From Myrmaecium sp. VS I D KN 1 (taxonomy: Eukaryota > Ascomycota > Dothideomycetes > Valsariales > Valsariaceae): DNA of 61,201 bases. The position numbers and the translations under genes are program-made. Below, piece by piece: positions 59,215-61,201 of this stretch; within the stretch, counting starts at the first letter, position 1; each line of letters begins with the position of its first letter. The DNA is taken from contig JADQAV010000070.1 of the NCBI GenBank assembly GCA_019775845.1, forward strand, positions 1 to 61,201. The letters are read 5' to 3'. The notes below the pieces were generated by a model. That model ran no database searches and was not told the origin of the DNA. It saw only the letters and a list, made by a program, of their open reading frames with translations.

Positions 59215-60783
59215 GGGGGGCGGTTGCTTCCTCCTTTTTCTCTTTTTTTCGTTTTGTTTTTGTTTCGTTCGGTATTTATTCTTTATTTTTACTTCCTCTT
59301 TTTTACTCTGGATATTCATTTTTCTTCTTGCTTGAGCTTTTGGGGATGCGAGGTGAAGAAGGGGAAATGCGTGAGGGAGGATTGGGTTGGTGCGGTTTTC
59401 GGCCTTTTCTTTCTTTCTTGGGGTTATTCACTAAGGTGTGTGATGAGTGTTCAAGGTATAGTATCAGGAGGGAACTTACCGTTTCCAGGTTAACGATGAT
59501 AACAACGGAACCCTTTGAACTCGAGGGCCGTTGTGCATATCCTGTTCATGTTTGCTCTGCTTTGGGAAGTAGGTCGTAGGTACTATCCGCATGTACCCTC
59601 CTTACCACTATATCTCTCTCTCTGTATAGTCGCGGGTACGCTTTCGGTCAACTCCCTCCTCTTCGTTCTTCCCTGGCTTTCCTTTCCCTTTCCGTTTTTT
59701 TTTTTTTCCTTTGACCTATTTACAGTATGGTTCGATGCTCTTCCGCCTTTTCCCCCTTCCCCTCCTTCCGGTCTCCGCATCTCTCCTAAGTCGTCTCCCG
59801 TCCTCTCCGCTCCTCGGCCCCGTCGGCGTCGGTCACTTCACACTCCGCTCCGCAGGTCGCTCCCGGTCGCTTCCCCGCCGGGGGCCGTTCCCCCGGGGCC
59901 GTTCGAACCCGACCGTCCCGGACCGGAGCGTCGCTCTGCCGCCTACCTTACCTGGGTACCTATCGAGGGCCGGAAAAATCGGCAAGTTGACTTCTTCGTC
60001 CGACTAGGTACCGTCCGGCTACCGTTATCTCGTACCTACTGCCGCGTTTCGGAGCCGTCCGTTACTATATACCTCGCTCCAGTCGCTCCGTCTCCCGGGG
60101 CCGACGGGAGCGAACTGGACTGGACGGGAGCCTCGTCGCCCCGGCGGCCGTGGGGCTCGGGAGTGTCGGCACGTTTGCCTTTTCTTCTTCTTCTTCTTCT
60201 TCTTCGTCATCTTCTTCTCCGTTTGGCTATTACTACCACTACCTACTGTACGTCGTACTTCCGCGTCTCTTGGGCCCCCAGGCGTCGGCCACTTTTCCGT
60301 TCCGTTTTCCCGCCGGCTGGGTTTCGGAAAAGTCGGCACATTACCTTTATACTTCGTCTTCTTCTTCTTCTTCTTCTTCTTCGGCTGACTATTACTACAA
60401 TGTGCTCCCCCCGCCCACTCTCCTTCTTCCTTTCTTGCAGCAGCAGAGCAGCAGCACGACGGCCGTAGGAATTCCTTTGAGCTTCCCGAGCGGATTTTCC
60501 TTCTTTTACTTTCTGCTTTTTGGCTTCTTGTTACAGTCCTGTGAGCTATATACAGCGGACGGGTGATAGGGGAGGTGTTCTGTATATGATGGGTATATGT
60601 ATATATATATCTCGATGTATTAAGTGATCATCTACTACCTTCGCTGCTCGACTCGACCACGTCTCTCAGCGCAATATACACGCATATAGTGTTTCCTGCT
60701 CGGTTCCGCTCTGGGTGAATTACTTCACTCGACTTGACAAACCGGACTACTATTCTACATACATTCCTACCCCACCCGATCTC
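59215..60783. promoter_or_regulatory. 1.57 kb upstream region of the F-box gene
   Basis: T-rich 3' flank (59220-59340), then C/T-rich DNA with a degenerate duplicated block containing TTC microsatellites (listed separately). At 60585-60625 there are TATATG/TATATA runs, about 160-200 bp before the F-box ATG. Open frames here are made by the repeats. No gene is supported. Confidence 0.45.
59820..60400 (+). repeat. Degenerate, roughly 165-180 bp direct repeat with TTC tracts
   Basis: Related words recur in the same order. A GGxxCGG(A)GxAxTCGGCA core followed by CTTCTTC and a (G)CTATTACTAC element is seen from about 59969, 60151 and 60317. GGCGTCGGYCACTT...CCCGCCGG is seen at about 59825 and again at 60280. 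TTC runs at 60183-60205 and 60353-60382 occupy the same place in two copies. Judged by eye only. Confidence 0.5.
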
Positions 60784-61201
60784 ATGGCTCCTCCACCAAC
60801 GACGACACCCGCGGCCCCTCCCAAGAGAACCTCCGACACCTCCGCCCGCACCCAACTCTCGCGCCTCATCACCCTGCCGCTTCGCCAGATGAAGGAGTCC
60901 ACGGAGAGGAAGAAGGAAAAGAAGAAGAAGAAGAAGGACAGCCCGCCCAAGGCACCCACCGGCGTTCTCGACCTCCCCGTCGAGCTCGTCCAGGCCATCG
61001 GCACGCACCTCGACGCGCGGGCGGACGTGCTCGCCGCGCGGGCGAGCTGCAAGGCCCTGGGCGCCGCCCTCTCCTCACCGCGCGTCGGGTCCGAGCAGGC
61101 GAGCCAGCGGGCAGGCGCTGAGGAGCTCCTGCGGCGGCGCGCGAGCGAGCCGGCCAGCTGAGCCCCGCGGGCGGCCACCTGTTCTGCGCCGGCTGCCGCG
61201 C
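60784..61201 (+). CDS. F-box protein, 5' part (runs off the window)
   Basis: Starts at the ATG at 60784 (MAPPPTTTPAAPPKRTSDTS). A basic lysine-rich stretch (ERKKEKKKKKKDSPPK) precedes the F-box at about residues 60-100: LDLPVELVQAIGTHLDARADVLAARASCKALGAALSS, split here by text as LDLPVELVQAIGTHL and DVLAARASCKALGAAL. F-box proteins join SCF ubiquitin ligases through Skp1. The frame meets a stop at 61159-61161, but a different frame ending the window reads GGHLFCAGCR, a Cys-containing motif common after the F-box in fungal proteins. So a short intron probably lies at about 61084-61125 and the gene continues beyond the window. The splice sites are not certain. Confidence 0.65.

Noticed and set aside
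59915-59935. GTTCGAACC word resembling a tRNA B box
   Set aside because: No matching A box, acceptor stem or cloverleaf could be drawn around it.

Overview
The window is nuclear DNA of a filamentous ascomycete (Pezizomycotina). Genes are dense, lie on both strands, and are interrupted by short introns (mostly 46-80 bp, GT..AG, with CTAAC/CTGAC-like branch sites). The proteins are recognisable fungal housekeeping types. Coding regions are GC-rich with C/G-ending codons, and intergenic DNA carries microsatellites and recurring TAGGTAGG/ACCTACC motifs. A 23-base N gap shows it is a draft assembly. I cannot name the species.

Layout: (1) 1-444 is the truncated arginine-rich 3' end of a gene. (2) 844-2101(-) is a CTP-dependent diacylglycerol kinase (DGK1), divergent from SPB4, a ribosome-biogenesis DEAD-box helicase (2902-4969+). 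(3) 5810-7945(+) is a kelch-type single-pass membrane protein, convergent with a secreted GH20 beta-N-acetylhexosaminidase (8116-10041-). (4) 10970-11927(-) is a class I glutamine amidotransferase-like protein and 13400-14653(-) an MDR-family NADP oxidoreductase. (5) 16691-21037(-) is a 1448-residue AT-hook protein, divergent over only 261 bp from a Yen1/GEN1 Holliday-junction resolvase (21299-24155+). (6) 24989-26014(-) is EAF7 of the NuA4 complex, divergent from a gamma-tubulin complex component (26522-29506+). (7) 30198-33910(-) is the GPI inositol-deacylase BST1. (8) 35814-37436(-) is mitochondrial seryl-tRNA synthetase, divergent from an unrecognised, intron-rich, proline-rich gene (37978-42780+) that contains the assembly gap. 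(9) 44526-47147(-) is a PDK1/Pkh-type kinase with a PH-like C-terminus. (10) 48807-50984(+) is a disordered protein of unknown function. (11) 51376-52774(-) is a secreted aldose 1-epimerase. (12) 54976-56913(+) is an unrecognised protein. (13) 57805-59214(+) is a TLC-domain membrane protein. (14) 60784 to the window end is the start of an F-box protein.

The genes do not form a biosynthetic cluster, defence system or mobile element. They are ordinary cell-maintenance functions: lipid metabolism, ribosome assembly, cell wall and sugar turnover, DNA repair, chromatin, microtubules, GPI anchors, mitochondrial translation and signalling. No convincing tRNA, rRNA, CRISPR array or transposon coding region was seen. 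The most useful second looks are a probable GC-AG intron in the Yen1 gene, a stop-free intron hidden in the gamma-tubulin complex gene, an in-frame hydrophobic N-terminal extension of the hexosaminidase, a degenerate duplicated block upstream of the F-box gene, and three unrecognised proteins.
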